Part shown: one piece after another, positions 32,334 to 43,570 of the stretch | Numbering within the stretch: the first letter of the stretch is position 1 | Layout of the letters: each line of letters opens with the position of its first letter | The notes under the pieces: model-generated | What the model saw: only the letters and a program-made list of their open reading frames with translations | What the model was told of the DNA's origin: nothing | Database searches by the model: none | Assembly: GCF_021347895.1 (NCBI RefSeq) | Contig: NC_067130.1 | Span: 26,309,817-26,373,816, forward strand | Direction: 5' to 3' | DNA: 64,000 nucleotides | Source of the DNA: Acanthochromis polyacanthus | Lineage: Eukaryota; Chordata; Actinopteri; Pomacentridae | Program-made: the position numbers and the translations under genes

Positions 32334-35031
32334 TTAATAGTCTTGCAGTAGTTTGGCCCTCAGTTCCTTGACTCGTGGGGTTTCCTTTGTGGTTCCAACA
32401 TCAATGTTGTATATTGTTGTTTGGATGAAAGTGTAGAATGCAGAAAGTGCTTCATCATAGGAGAGGCTGAAGACATAGTGAGTCTTGAACAGCACATCAA
32501 AAGCAGCCACCGATGTCTGAGCGCTGCATGGGATAGCTTTCTGGTCCACAACAATGAAGAACCTTGTGATTTTCTTCTTTTGCTCTCCGATGCAAAGGAG
32601 GAAAGGCTGCCTTGCATCGACTTTATCCAGGAATGTAGTGAGGCTGGCTCCTTCCTTTAGTTTGAATGACACATTATGCATAGACTTAGCATAATGTACT
32701 AGATACACAGCAAGAATTATTCTTACAGTCCAATCTGCACCTCACACTTCTCACACGTTAGTACAAAAAGCTGATGGTACAAACCTTAATGAATCTGACA
32801 ACATGATTGGCTGCCTGTGCTGAGCTCATCTTGGGAGTTTTTTTCTGGCCTTTTGATGTGGGGGGCAGAAGATGCAACAGCAGCAGGAGAGCAGACATGT
32901 CACTATCCCAGCCTTGAAGACAAATATTTGAGACAGACAACCAAACCATTGTAAAACGTTATTTCTTGCTTACTACAGATATTTACCATTTAACCAAAAT
33001 GATACCAAAAACCACAAATATAGCTTTGGATGACTGTTGCATATTGGATTTATTGAAATGGGCAATAGATTGTATGTTGGATACAGAAAAACTTCATATT
33101 TACCGTAGTCATTCTCAACCTCAAGATCAGAAGCAGCCAGCAGCTCTTCAACGTAAGAACTTGAGGGAACACTCTGGCATTCTGTGACGACTCTGTGCTT
33201 GAAATCTGAAGACCACCTTGCAAGAAACCTTCCAGAGACATGGTCCCCAAACATCATGGAAAAATCCTGTTCAATCTTTAAACAGAGGCACAATGTCCAC
33301 ATGCAGCTTACTAAAACACACTTTGCATTAGAAGGAGTCAGTTTTCAAATAATTTGTAATAAAAATAATAATCTCTACATATTCCTACCAGTCCTGCTGT
33401 ATCAAGAAAACGAGGGAAGACATCCAACACTGAAGCTGTTGCATCATGGTCATGAACCAGCTTCTGTCTGTAGTCAAAGGTGGCTCTCATCTTCTCTCTA
33501 ACCACAGATGTGTCCATCGAGTGTCTCATTATGGAAAGAGCCTCCTTGCACTCCTCACCAAGAAGCTGATCACCAGTTAACAGAGATTCTCGATGGGTTG
33601 TCAGGCTGTCCTGGAAATCAGGCCTGGAACACTCACGGAAGCCATCACAGGTGTTGCGTTGTACCGTCTTGAGTCTCCATGCAAGATAGCCAGTATTGGC
33701 CTGAGGATCATAGTAGTGTTCCTGCATGCACACATCAAATATAAAGTAGTAGTGAAAATAATACATTTTTACCTAGTCATATGGCATAAGTTCTACAACA
33801 CATTTTTGGACTTCAAAGGCACATTAAAACTTACATATCCATGTTTTGAGTAAGGATCTTGGAGATATGGAAAAAGGGTCACAATTCCAAGTGCATAACT
33901 GGCCCGGACATGCATTGGTGGAATCCTCCTTTTAGAAACAAATTATTTATTAGATGTGTCCAGTCGTGTTCTCATTTGCCAGTGTATTAAAAATTATTTC
34001 TTACCCGTATGTTTCTATCATTTCTGCAACCAGAATGTTGACCATCTGCTTGCGTGTCACAACTGACAGTGTTTTGGTTTTGTTATACTCTCTGAAGATT
34101 TCTTCACCCTTCGGATTAGAGCTCAGAGCAGTTTCAACCCTCTGCAAAGACAACATTTTTTTTTTCAACCCTTAGCTTCATGCTTCAAATTAATTGACTA
34201 CATTTGGTTAAATTTAGTTTCACATATTACATTAAACCAATTTAAATAGTTCAAGTGCTGCCTCTTATCTAGCACCAATTTTATGATCTGATACATGTGT
34301 AGCAGGTTTCAAGGTTTACCTGTCTTGCTTCATCACGATCCAACTCTTTCCTGGCCCTCTTCCTGTTCTTTGTGGTTGGGAGGATAATAGTAGAATCTGA
34401 TGAATTGGAAGACGCCGGTGACGGTGCTGCGAAGTCTGGCGTAGAGGCTGGTGATACCGGGGGGACTGGCAGTGATGCAGGAGATGGTGATGAGTCTGGT
34501 ATTACAGATGAATCTGATTCATCCAATACAATACAAATGTCTAAAAAAAAGTTTAGAGAGGAATCAATTAAAATTAAAATGATTAATTTATTGATTGGTG
34601 AATGATTAAAAAAAACAAACACAAAAAACAAACAAGACAACATAACCTTACCCGTTGCTGGATGCTGGCGATATCCAACCTTGAAGTTTCTCACCCCTGA
34701 CTTGACCAGCTCATCGAATGTGTTGGCATCAACCTCGGTATCTGATGTGTCAGTCAAGCTGAGCACACCTTCAGTCACAAGTTGGGCCTGCAGACTAAAT
34801 TTGTCCGATACTGGGAAAAATGGCATAAAAGCTTAAAAACAAAACAGACACACTACAATAATGAAAATATTCTCTAAAATGGCCCGTAAGGCTCTTTTTT
34901 TTCTTTTCTTTTTAGCTTAAAATGTGTGGAGACAAACCTTCTTGAAGAAACTTCTGGAAGTCAAAGTTTTCAACAATTTGGGGAACTTTTATGTATTTTT
35001 GGACTCCTCCGTATTCCACCTTTGCCAGCAT
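32334..35031 (-). CDS. SAMD3-like second transposon gene, nine coding exons (552 aa)
   Basis: Coding exons on the minus strand: 35031-34938, 34810-34652, 34540-34320, 34141-34005, 33928-33835, 33721-33389, 33275-33104, 32912-32785, 32654-32334 (stop). All introns are GT-AG, and every junction keeps the frame, giving 552 codons plus stop without interruption. The N-terminus (MLAKVEYGGVQKYIKV...) looks like a PB1/ubiquitin-like fold. Next is a Ser/Pro-rich acidic linker ending in a basic KNRKRARKELDR stretch, a possible nuclear signal. The remainder (KQMVNILVAEMIETYG, SYALGIVTLFPYL, GYLAWRLKTVQRN, FLLCIGEQ) resembles the C-terminal part of fish 'SAMD3-like' proteins; no SAM domain is seen. Its partner is probably the 810-aa transposase, by analogy with TnpA in En/Spm. 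Biochemical function is unknown. Confidence 0.75.
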
Positions 35032-35813
35032 TTTCTATATGAATTCAAAGACAGGATAGCTTAATGAACAATTTATCTGATATACTGATATTAAATGAAA
35101 AGTCAATGTGAGCAAATATCATGCAGCTTAGCCCATTATTGTAAAAATATCTTACCACATGAAATGTCAGGAGACATTAATGCATCTACACATGTTAAAA
35201 GACAGACAGATAAAAAATTAAAATAAATAATGTTATTTTCATGTCATTGAGGGAACCAACATTGCAGTGTCTACCAAGATAAACCATATGACACTTAGAA
35301 ATACAACTCTCTCTTAAAATAATAGTGATATGTGAGTGTGACCCAGCTAGAAAGACACCATGCCGTTTTGGCACCATAAACATGAGCACTCTGTCAAAAA
35401 CAGCAATTTCACGGTATGTGGTTGATACTGACAAAACGTTATATTATACTTCACCAAGAACTGTGCTATTTTCGCAACAAAAAATATCGAAATCACTTTG
35501 GACGAAGAGCTTGCTAGCGTTAGCACGCTAACTAGCAATTCCGAACAGTTAGTATCATTTTATCACGTTTTATATCTATGGTTACAAACGGCATGACTCG
35601 TTTCACTCATCTTAACTTACCGTTTACTGCCATTACTCAGTTTTTATGTTACAGTGAGACCAGCATGCATGCTAACCGTTAGCTCATTAAGCAGGTGTTC
35701 GGGTGGTTAGGATAGTTACAGCGTGACAAGTTACCGTGGCACTACTGAAAAGCGACCGGGCGCCTTTAGAGTAATATTAATGTAAAATACAACAAATTAC
35801 CTCATGTACTTAC

Positions 35814-35885
35814 CGAACAATGCGGCCGTTTAAGTTGAGACGTTGCTCTCTCTTCAGCAGACGATTCGACGCAGTCGAGATATAA
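35814..35885 (-). promoter_or_regulatory. Non-coding first exon and putative promoter of the transposon
   Basis: On the minus strand the sequence down to 35814 ends in GTTCG|GTAAGTAC, a strong splice donor. The next exon's acceptor (ATATAG|AAAATG) sits just before the start codon at 35031. A 'cttatatctcg' TATA-like element lies near 35880. GC content rises here, in contrast to the AT-rich body. The transcription start is not determined. Confidence 0.45.
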
Positions 35886-35904
35886 GGCGGTGTAAGGGGG
35901 AAGG

Positions 35905-36153
35905 GCGGCGTTGACACTTAGAGTGTGAAATACAGGATCAGTGTTTAGAGTAAGAAATTCGGAGTTAATATTTAAACATTAACACTTACAGGTTTGATTT
36001 AGTGACACTTCCTTTTTACACTCGGTTTTGACAACAACTATTTATCGACTGAGAGTTAATTATATTGCATTTAACTCTATCTAGAGTATAATTAACTCTA
36101 CTAGTGTATGTCAAGTTTAACACCAAGAATTCAACACTTCTCAATTTGCTGTG
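35905..36153. repeat. Right subterminal motif zone
   Basis: AACACT occurs twice and AGTGTT once, with further half-motifs (ACACTT, AGTGT, several TTAACTCT/AGAGTTAA) and 'tcaacacttctcaatttgctgtg' at the terminus. It is less regular than the left array, so the two ends are asymmetric. Confidence 0.6.
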
Positions 36154-37866
36154 TAGCTCCACTTCTTACCTGCATCACAACAAGCTTATGAAAAACAAAG
36201 CAATTATATCATTAAACTGTTAAACCCAACTTAAGCTAACCTTGACTCAGGTTCAAGCCTGGCACTCAAGACACATAAAAATCCTAGATGTCAAGCAACA
36301 AATCTAACCAAGTTGCAAAGGAGAAGACAGATGGCCTTATTCTAATGGGCAAGCAGTCGTGAATGTGTGAGCCCTTCCGAGTGCACTTGGTATGTTGGGT
36401 AATGTCTGTGTAGCAGCTCAAGTGCAAAAAGGAGCCAAGTGAAGTGGTATAAAAATCTGAGAGTGTTGCGATTGTTAATTACGGTAGACTCTCATCTAGT
36501 CACGTACCTGGTCTCACAGCTCTGGAACACCTGCACCAGGAACAGTGAAGTGCGACAACAGCGGCTCAACCTATGAAAACGTGCTGCAGTTTTATGTGAG
36601 TGCACCGATATGAAAACACTTTGATTTTAATTCTAATCTGTCTCATGTTGTCACATCTTACTACAATTAAAGTGATAAGCACCTGAATGCCTGTTGATCT
36701 ATAAAGTATAAATACTGTTAAAAAAAAAACATATTTCATGACAGAATTAATCAACAAATCCCATCTGCTCTCACATCAGTTAAATGCGGAGTCTGTAATT
36801 CTGGAGAAAGAGTGTTGATATTTAGCTATTTTGCATATTTAGACAGTTAAGATGCCTTGCTTCCGTTAGCCCATTTCTACCATCTCCCTCTACTTTCCCC
36901 TGACAATTCTCCTGGATTGGTTCGAGCCACTATTTCCTATTTACAGAACAAGAGCTGAGTACTGGCATTGTAATTTTTACGTAGTTCCACAAAAATTGCA
37001 CTGGATTAGTATCACTACCTCTAACTTTAGCATCAAACTTTGATCCAGAAAGCCAAAAATTCTAATTTAAACACGTTTTCCTCCACTTGGGCATACACAT
37101 GGATATTTTTAAGGTCTAAAAACTACAAAAGTAAGAAAAATATGACAGTGAAGGCTGCATAGTCACAGATCAATATTTACCAAGTGTGAAGAATGACGAT
37201 ATTGCAATGGAAAAAGTCAATCTAGTCAAAGTAATTACTGCATTTTGCACATATTGTTGCCTGTTTTGTTCAGTATGAGTTTTATGTGGTTATTCAGAAT
37301 GAAACGTTTTATGTTACAACCCTCTCTGTCGAACACAGCAGCTTCGAGCATTCACGGTAAATTACAGCAAAAACAAATTCAAATAGCCGGAAAAAGGAAA
37401 TCATTTTATCGTGTACCAGCATTCGTCAAAAAGCTTAAGTGTTTTGTGCTTGTGCAGGTAACAAAAAGATACAGAATTCTGAAATATGTATATACAGAAG
37501 TATATACACTTAGAAATTCAGTGCTTTAATGTATGTCTTTGAAATAGAAACACCTCCAAGGTCCAATAATTTCCAATTATATTAGTTTCTACTGACAGTG
37601 GCAATTATGGTAATTGGAAGGAAACATACCAGGCCTGAAATCAAAGGTCTAATCATTATTTCGAATTGCATTTTGAGGGAAAAAATGTGCATATTTATAA
37701 GGAGTAATATTTTTGTTATTAGTGCACACACATGCTGTTACAACTGCTTCAGTTCTGCATATCAAAAACGGACTGAGGTGAATCTAAGAACATTTTCTTT
37801 TTTTTCCAACTTTGTTTTTTGCACTGAGGTTATGTGTTCCACTTAGAGGATTTATCTGGAACACAG

Positions 37867-37928
<62 letters not shown>

Positions 37929-40387
37929 AAAAACAAACAGCATTTGCCTTATCTTTAGCCAAAGCTCTCCAATATCTCATAACACAGACTTCAAAGGGAG
38001 AATCATTCTTTTATTAGGTGACTCATAGTTTCAATTTCTTTTTTAAAGATGGTTAGATCAAAAGGCATAGTCGAGCTATCATCTGGAAATTCTGGAGGAA
38101 ATACATATTCAATCAAGTGTGGATGGAGAGAGGAATGAAGGAAAACTAAAAGACTAAAAATGTTTGATTGTTATTCTGTGTGTAATGAGATGAAACAGAG
38201 CTAATCAATATTCCACAGCCACATTTTTGTTTGAGAGAGAAGTCCATTACACTCATTGTCATGACGTTCCCCGGAGTTGGCCTCGAGCAATATTAATACC
38301 ATGAATTAGAAATGAAAGGATGGCAGCAGGTACCATCGAGCCGTTACATTTCATATGAGTAGATGAACACTTAGTGACAGAAGTTGGGTATTGCTCCCTT
38401 GGTTGCTGCAATTATACTGTTCAACGGGCACACAATATGTAATGAGGGAAACTTCAGCACATCTTTTTGTATGGTGTCATCCTGATATATCTGTGCTGCA
38501 GAACAGTTCCATTACGCTTGGGAGGATTAACATGACATCCATATTAATGTAAAGGCTTCACAAGGGGGACTGAGTCCATTGTGAGAGTTCACATGATAAG
38601 ATGGTGAATACAGACAGTGGTGGCATTTACAATGCAAACCGTCTCACAGCAATATAATACGCTGGAGTCCATTCTTTACGGTGTTCATGAGTGGAAAAAA
38701 AATGAGATAGGAATGTAAACAATCACCAAGGCAACCATAATTTTAACTTGTCAGAAAGTGAATTTGTTCAATGCTTCTCTTTCAGAGCCACCTAGTTTAT
38801 TTGATCCCTACCTATGTCTTCATCCTGAGGATGTGAGTTCTGCCATGCAGAGTGCTGACAAATCATCAAAGTGATGAGCGATGAGTGAAACAGATGAGTC
38901 ACGCCTTAAAATAGTCGTCACTATTTTAATATTAAAAGACGGATGCGAGACATCTGAAGCACTACTTAATGTGGAAAACCACATGTAGCCTTCAGTTGCT
39001 TTGGCAAACTTTAAAGTGCTTTTTTCCCCCTAAGATGTGGTAAATTAAGAGGTAAAATATAGGTTCCATCTGAAATGTTCGCATCAGTAAACAGACTTTT
39101 TCAAAAGCGATGAATAACCAGAGGAATAGTGTTTGAGTTTGCAAAAGCAAAGGAAGCAAGGAGGGAGGATGAGTCACAGACAAGAGGGTACTGACTCAAG
39201 CTGAAAGAAACAATGAATTGAAAGGGCATTACCAGCAACATCTAGTACAGCTGTGAAGGAAGGAAGTGTACATGTAGTTACTGCTATCTGGAGGACTTTG
39301 AAACATGGCCCTGCCCTTATCGATATTTTTTTAAACTCATTCAAACCATTCAGATGGAGACCAATTGAATTCGGCAGACTTCGAATGGAAATCAGCAGGA
39401 GACTCATGTTAATGTCTGACTGCAGCAGAGAACTTTTACTCGTCTATAGAGAGCCACAATCTACTTCTCAGCTGGATCTAAAACTTGAAGCATCTGGACT
39501 ATAGCATTTTTTTTTTAATATGACTTTGGCTCCTCATTATAGAAGCTACTGGAAAAAAAATAATTCACAGTTGACTGAATCACCATTAAACAAAGTGAGT
39601 CCAGAACCAATATATCATCGTGAGTAGGAACATAAGTTCTGGCAGGGAGGCTGAACTTGCACATCATTTCCAAGTCACATTGGAATGCAGCTAATTATTT
39701 CACACAGTTTAAACTCAGACTGTACCTCTCGCTGTTCCCGGTCGCTTGTCATTAAAGGAGTCGCCCCCTCCGCCTTGCCACCAACACCACTGGGAGACTG
39801 CATTTCAAAGTTCCTATTCACGGATTTCGGCCTTTCCTTTTCAAAGAATTCTGTCTCTGAAAAACCACAAGGATGCTGTTCACTCCACTTTTTTTACGTC
39901 TGAATCTGTGTTTGCAATTCTTTTGGGATTGTACTACTTTCACCTCCTACATAGATTTTTCTCCAAAAGGAGTAAATAGCATAACATTGAAAAAGAGCAA
40001 TGAGACTATTGGGAGAGATTCAATAGCTTTCAGTTTCCTGCTTCTTTTAATTTTGATGACATTACTAAATCTTAATTATATTGGCTTGAGGTTTTTTTCT
40101 GAAACAGCAATTTTGGAAGGTACTAATGGCAAACGTGATCAGAAAATGTGCTTAAGTTCAATTATACTCAGTGTATTTTCTTATTTAACTTTCAGTTCCT
40201 CTTTTGTTTTGTTCAGATTCTAGAGCCTAATATACTATACAGCATGTGGCACAAAACCTGCTTGGATTTATTGTTTTTTTTCTGTTTTGCTTACATAATC
40301 TACAATTTGTTTTCGAACATAAATTTAGCAGATTTGCAATACATTTTCTCTGTTTGTAAAGAAAAAATGAAAGTCAAAAAATATATA
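36154..40387. other. Non-coding sequence between transposons; possible conserved blocks
   Basis: No gene is recognised. 38200-38900 is repeat-free and has more even composition, with motifs such as 'attaataccatgaattag' and 'acatgacatccatattaatgt'. It resembles conserved non-coding DNA of a developmental locus, but conservation cannot be judged from one sequence. The stretch also contains the (AT)n array listed separately. Confidence 0.35.
37869..37922. repeat. (AT)n microsatellite
   Basis: 27 uninterrupted AT dinucleotides. Its length is likely to vary between individuals. Confidence 0.95.
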
Positions 40388-42017
40388 CAGTGCCTTGTGA
40401 AAGTATTCGGCCCCCTTGAACTTTTCAACCTTTCGCCACATTTCAGGCTTCAAACATAAAGATATAAAATTCTAATTTTTTGTCAAGAATCATCAACAAT
40501 TGGGACACAATTGTGAAGTGGAATGAAATTTATTGGATATTTTAAACTTTTTTAACAAATAAAAAACCGAAAAGTGGGGTGTTCAATATTATTCGGCCCC
40601 TTTACTTTCAGTGCAGCAAACTCACTCCAGAAGTTCAGTGAGGATCTCTGAATGATCCAATGTTGTCCTAAATGACTGATGATGATAAATAGAATCCACC
40701 TGTGTGTAATCAAGTCTCCGTATAAATGCACCTGCTCTGTGATAGTCTCAGGGTTCTGTTTAAAGTGCAGAGAGCATCATGAAGACCAAGGAACACACCA
40801 GGCAGGTCACAGATACTGTTGTGGAGAAGTTTAAAGCCGGATTTGGATACAAAAAGATTTCCCAAGCTTTAAACATCTCAAGGAGCACTGTGCAAGCAAT
40901 CATATTGAAATGGAAGGAGTATCAGACCACTGCAAATCTACCAAGACCCGGCCGTCCCTCTAAACTTTCACCTGGAACAAGGAGAAGACTGATCAGAGAT
41001 GCAGCCAAGAGGCCCATGATCACTCTGGATGAACTGCAGAGATCTACAACTGAGGTGGGAGAGTCTGTCCATAGGACAACAATCAGTCGTACACTGTACA
41101 AATCTGGCCTTTATGGAAGAGTGGCAAGAAGAAAGCCATTTCTCAAAGATATCCATCAAAAGTCTCGTTTAAAGTTTGCCACAAGCCACCTGGGAGACAC
41201 ACCAAACATGTGGAAGAAGGTGCTCTGGTCAGATGAAACCAAAATGGAACCTTTTGGCCACAATGCAAAACGATATGTTTGGCGTAAAAGCAACACAGCT
41301 CATCACCCTGAACACACCATCCCCACTGTCAAACATGGTGGTGGCAGCCTCATGGTTTGGGCCTGCTTTTCTTCAGCAGGGACAGGGAAGATGGTTAAAA
41401 TTGATGGGAAGATGAATGGAGCCAAATACAGGACCATTCTGGAAGAAAACCTGTTGGAGTCTGCAAAAGACCTGAGACTGGGACGCAGATTTATCTTCCA
41501 ACAGGACAATGATCCAAAACATAAAGCCAAATCTACAATGGAATGGTTCACAAATAAACGTATCCAGGTGTTAGAATGGCCAAGTCAAAGTCCAGACCTG
41601 AATCCAATCGAGAATCTGTGGGCAGAGCTGAAGACTGCTGTTCACAAACGCTGTCCATCCAACCTCACTGAGCTCGAGCTGTTTTGCAAGGAAGAATGGG
41701 CAAGAATTTCAGTCTCTCGATGTGCAAAACTGATAGAGACATACCCCAAGCAACTTGCAGCTGTAATTGCAGCAAAAGGTGGCGCTACAAAGTATTAACA
41801 TAAGGGGGCCGAATAATATTGCACGCCCCACTTTTCAGGTTTTTATTTGTTAAAAAAGTTTAAAATATCCAATAAATTTCGTTCCACTTCACGATTGTGT
41901 CCCACTTGTTGTTGATTCTTGACAAAAAATTAAAATTTTATATCTTTATGTTTAAAGCCTGAAATGTGGCGAAAGGTTGAAAAGTTCAAGGGGGCCGAAT
42001 ACTTTCACAAGGCACTG
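40388..42017 (+). mobile_element. Intact Tc1-like transposon, 1,630 bp
   Basis: The element starts CAGTGCCTTGTGAAAG and ends with its complement, flanked by TA on both sides (40386-40387 and 42018-42019). The terminal inverted repeats are about 215 bp long (40388-40602 and 41803-42017) and nearly identical over their whole length. A single open transposase gene fills the middle. All parts needed for autonomous movement are visible. Confidence 0.93.
40779..41798 (+). CDS. Tc1-like transposase, full length (339 aa)
   Basis: The protein binds the element's terminal repeats and catalyses cut-and-paste transposition into TA sites. Its 339 residues are the usual length for Tc1 transposases. The N-terminal ~120 residues hold the paired-like helix-turn-helix domains (GYKKISQALNISRSTVQ in the first), joined by a GRPSK hook motif near residue 60. 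The catalytic acids are all present: Asp in WSDET (~154), Asp in QQDNDPKH (~242), and Glu in NPIENLW exactly 34 residues later, giving DD34E. A glycine-rich HGGGSLMVW segment (~187) is typical. There are no stops or frameshifts. The truncated copy at 5633 has lost this Glu. Confident. Confidence 0.95.
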   Translation: MKTKEHTRQVTDTVVEKFKAGFGYKKISQALNISRSTVQAIILKWKEYQTTANLPRPGRPSKLSPGTRRRLIRDAAKRPMITLDELQRSTTEVGESVHRTTISRTLYKSGLYGRVARRKPFLKDIHQKSRLKFATSHLGDTPNMWKKVLWSDETKMEPFGHNAKRYVWRKSNTAHHPEHTIPTVKHGGGSLMVWACFSSAGTGKMVKIDGKMNGAKYRTILEENLLESAKDLRLGRRFIFQQDNDPKHKAKSTMEWFTNKRIQVLEWPSQSPDLNPIENLWAELKTAVHKRCPSNLTELELFCKEEWARISVSRCAKLIETYPKQLAAVIAAKGGATKY

Positions 42018-42048
42018 TATATTCTAATCCGATACCACTTGTGTGTGA

Positions 42049-42817
42049 ATGTTTAGTCTGAAGCTAAATCAAGCAGTAGACTATGTTGGGTTTGCTGGAA
42101 AAAGTAGGAGACTAGTGAGAGAAGCCACCAAGACCCCTACAACTACTCTGAAGGAGTTACAAGCTTCAGCTGCTGAGATGGGAGAGACTGTGCATGTAGC
42201 AACTGCTGCCCAGGTTCTTCACCGGTCAAAGCTTTATGGGAGAGTGGCAATGAGAAAGCCACTGTTGAAGAAAAGTCATATTAGATCTCGACTAGAGTTT
42301 GCCAAAAAGCACGTGGAAGACTCCATGGTCAAGTGGAAGAAGATTCTTTGGTCTGATGAGATAGAGGGCAGAATGAATGTTGCAAAATACACTGAAATCC
42401 TGGGGGACAATCTTTTTCAGTCTGCAAGAGAGCTACGTCTCGGGAGGAGATTTATTTTCCAGCAAGACAATGATCCAAAACATACTGCAAAAGCTACACA
42501 GGAATGGTTAAAAAAGAACCAGGTAAATGTTGTGGAGTGGCCGAGTCAAAGCCCAGACCTCAATCCTATAGAGAATTTGTGACTGGACTTGAAAAGGGCT
42601 GTTCATGCCCGATACCCGCGCAACCTGACAGAGCTTGAGCAGTTTTGCAAAGAAGAATGGAGCAAAATTGCAGTGGGCAGATGTGCAAGACTGATTGAGA
42701 GTTTTTTCCAATACATTTTTTTTGTTAAAAAAGCTAAATTTTATTGACCATGATTGATTTATGAAAGCAATAAAAGGGTAAAACATCAAAGGGGGTGAAT
42801 ACTTATGATAGGCACTG
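42049..42817 (+). pseudogene. Second Tc1-like element, internally deleted transposase
   Basis: A different Tc1 family begins 32 bp after the intact element, in the same orientation. The transposase retains the second helix-turn-helix region and WSDEI. A deletion removes some 45-50 residues including the HGGGS segment, and the frame resumes at [16 protein letters not shown] and NPIENL follow, with a TGA replacing a sense codon at 42581. The C-terminal region is readable beyond it (NLTELEQFCKEEW). The right terminus GGCACTG is followed by TA (42818-42819). There is no left terminal repeat. Confidence 0.85.
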
Positions 42818-43039
42818 TATGGTGAGGATGTAAGGCTGTCTCCTTGCAAAATTTGTTTTAAAACACTGAAATTTATGCTCCACTTCAGCTGAGTCAAAGT
42901 TATGACAGGGGAATGTATAAGTTCTGTATTTCAAATCTATTAAATACACAAAGGGTGATGTAGCCAGTAGCAAATGAGACACGTTATGGTGAATTTCCAA
43001 GTCAAAATTGCCTTCCTGTGTTTCTCCAAAAGCACTGAG

Positions 43040-43570
43040 TGTCACAGGCCTTGTCTACCCCCTCCCCCTTCTGGTCATCTGCTCCCCTGCCAGTGTGTCT
43101 CTGGTCTGTGAGGCTCTGCAGCTGCTGATTAGTGGATTAGGTGCAGCTGCGAGAGCCTCACACCTGTAGCTCATTCCATCAGCTGCTATAAAAACCGGCT
43201 TTACACAGCAGGGGAGGTGGGATCGTACTGCCTTGTTTGCTAAGACACATTAGGACATGCAAGTCAGCGAGACCTTGCAGGAGCAGCCTGTTTATCCCCC
43301 AGCCGTCCTTCAGAGGAAGGACGTGGACCCTTGCCACCCTCTTGGAGAGAGGGTGTGGACCTTTACCCCTCAGACTGCCCTGGTCGGCTGGCGGGAGCCC
43401 CCCACCAGACTGCCGCCTCCATGGAGCCTGACTCTCTCCCCATTTCCAGCTAGTGAGTGCTGGCCATAGTTGATTATTATTATTATTCCATGATAAATTC
43501 TGTTTTTGACCTGCCTACCAACTCCTCTGTTGATCTCACTTGGGTTCAAAATTCCCTACGTCTCAGGACA
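43040..43570 (+). mobile_element. Solo LTR candidate, 531 bp
   Basis: It begins TGTCACAGG and ends TCAGGACA, giving TG...CA ends with short inverted termini. A TATA box (GCTATAAAAACC, ~43183) and an ATAAATTCTG signal (~43490) sit where an LTR's promoter and poly(A) signal should. The GC-rich block contrasts with the AT-rich surroundings. A shortened copy lies at 18327-18528. Flanks CTGAG/CAGAG could be a diverged 5-bp duplication. No coding region is attached. Confidence 0.65.

Larger units (their letters stand above)
29168..36153 (-). mobile_element. Two-gene CACTA/EnSpm-like DNA transposon, ~7.0 kb, apparently complete
   Basis: The ends are CACAGTAAA at the left and TTTGCTGTG at the right, flanked by TA on both sides. 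Beyond the first ~10 bases the inverted repeat is imperfect, but both terminal ~250 bp are packed with AACACT/AGTGTT motifs. Inside are two minus-strand genes: an intact 810-aa zinc-finger/CACTA-type transposase next to the left end, and an intact nine-coding-exon gene (552 aa) next to the right end, with its non-coding first exon close to that terminus. CAC-type termini, subterminal motif arrays and a two-product layout are hallmarks of En/Spm-like elements. The 2-bp TA flank differs from the usual 3-bp duplication, so the superfamily call rests mainly on the protein. Confidence 0.75.
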
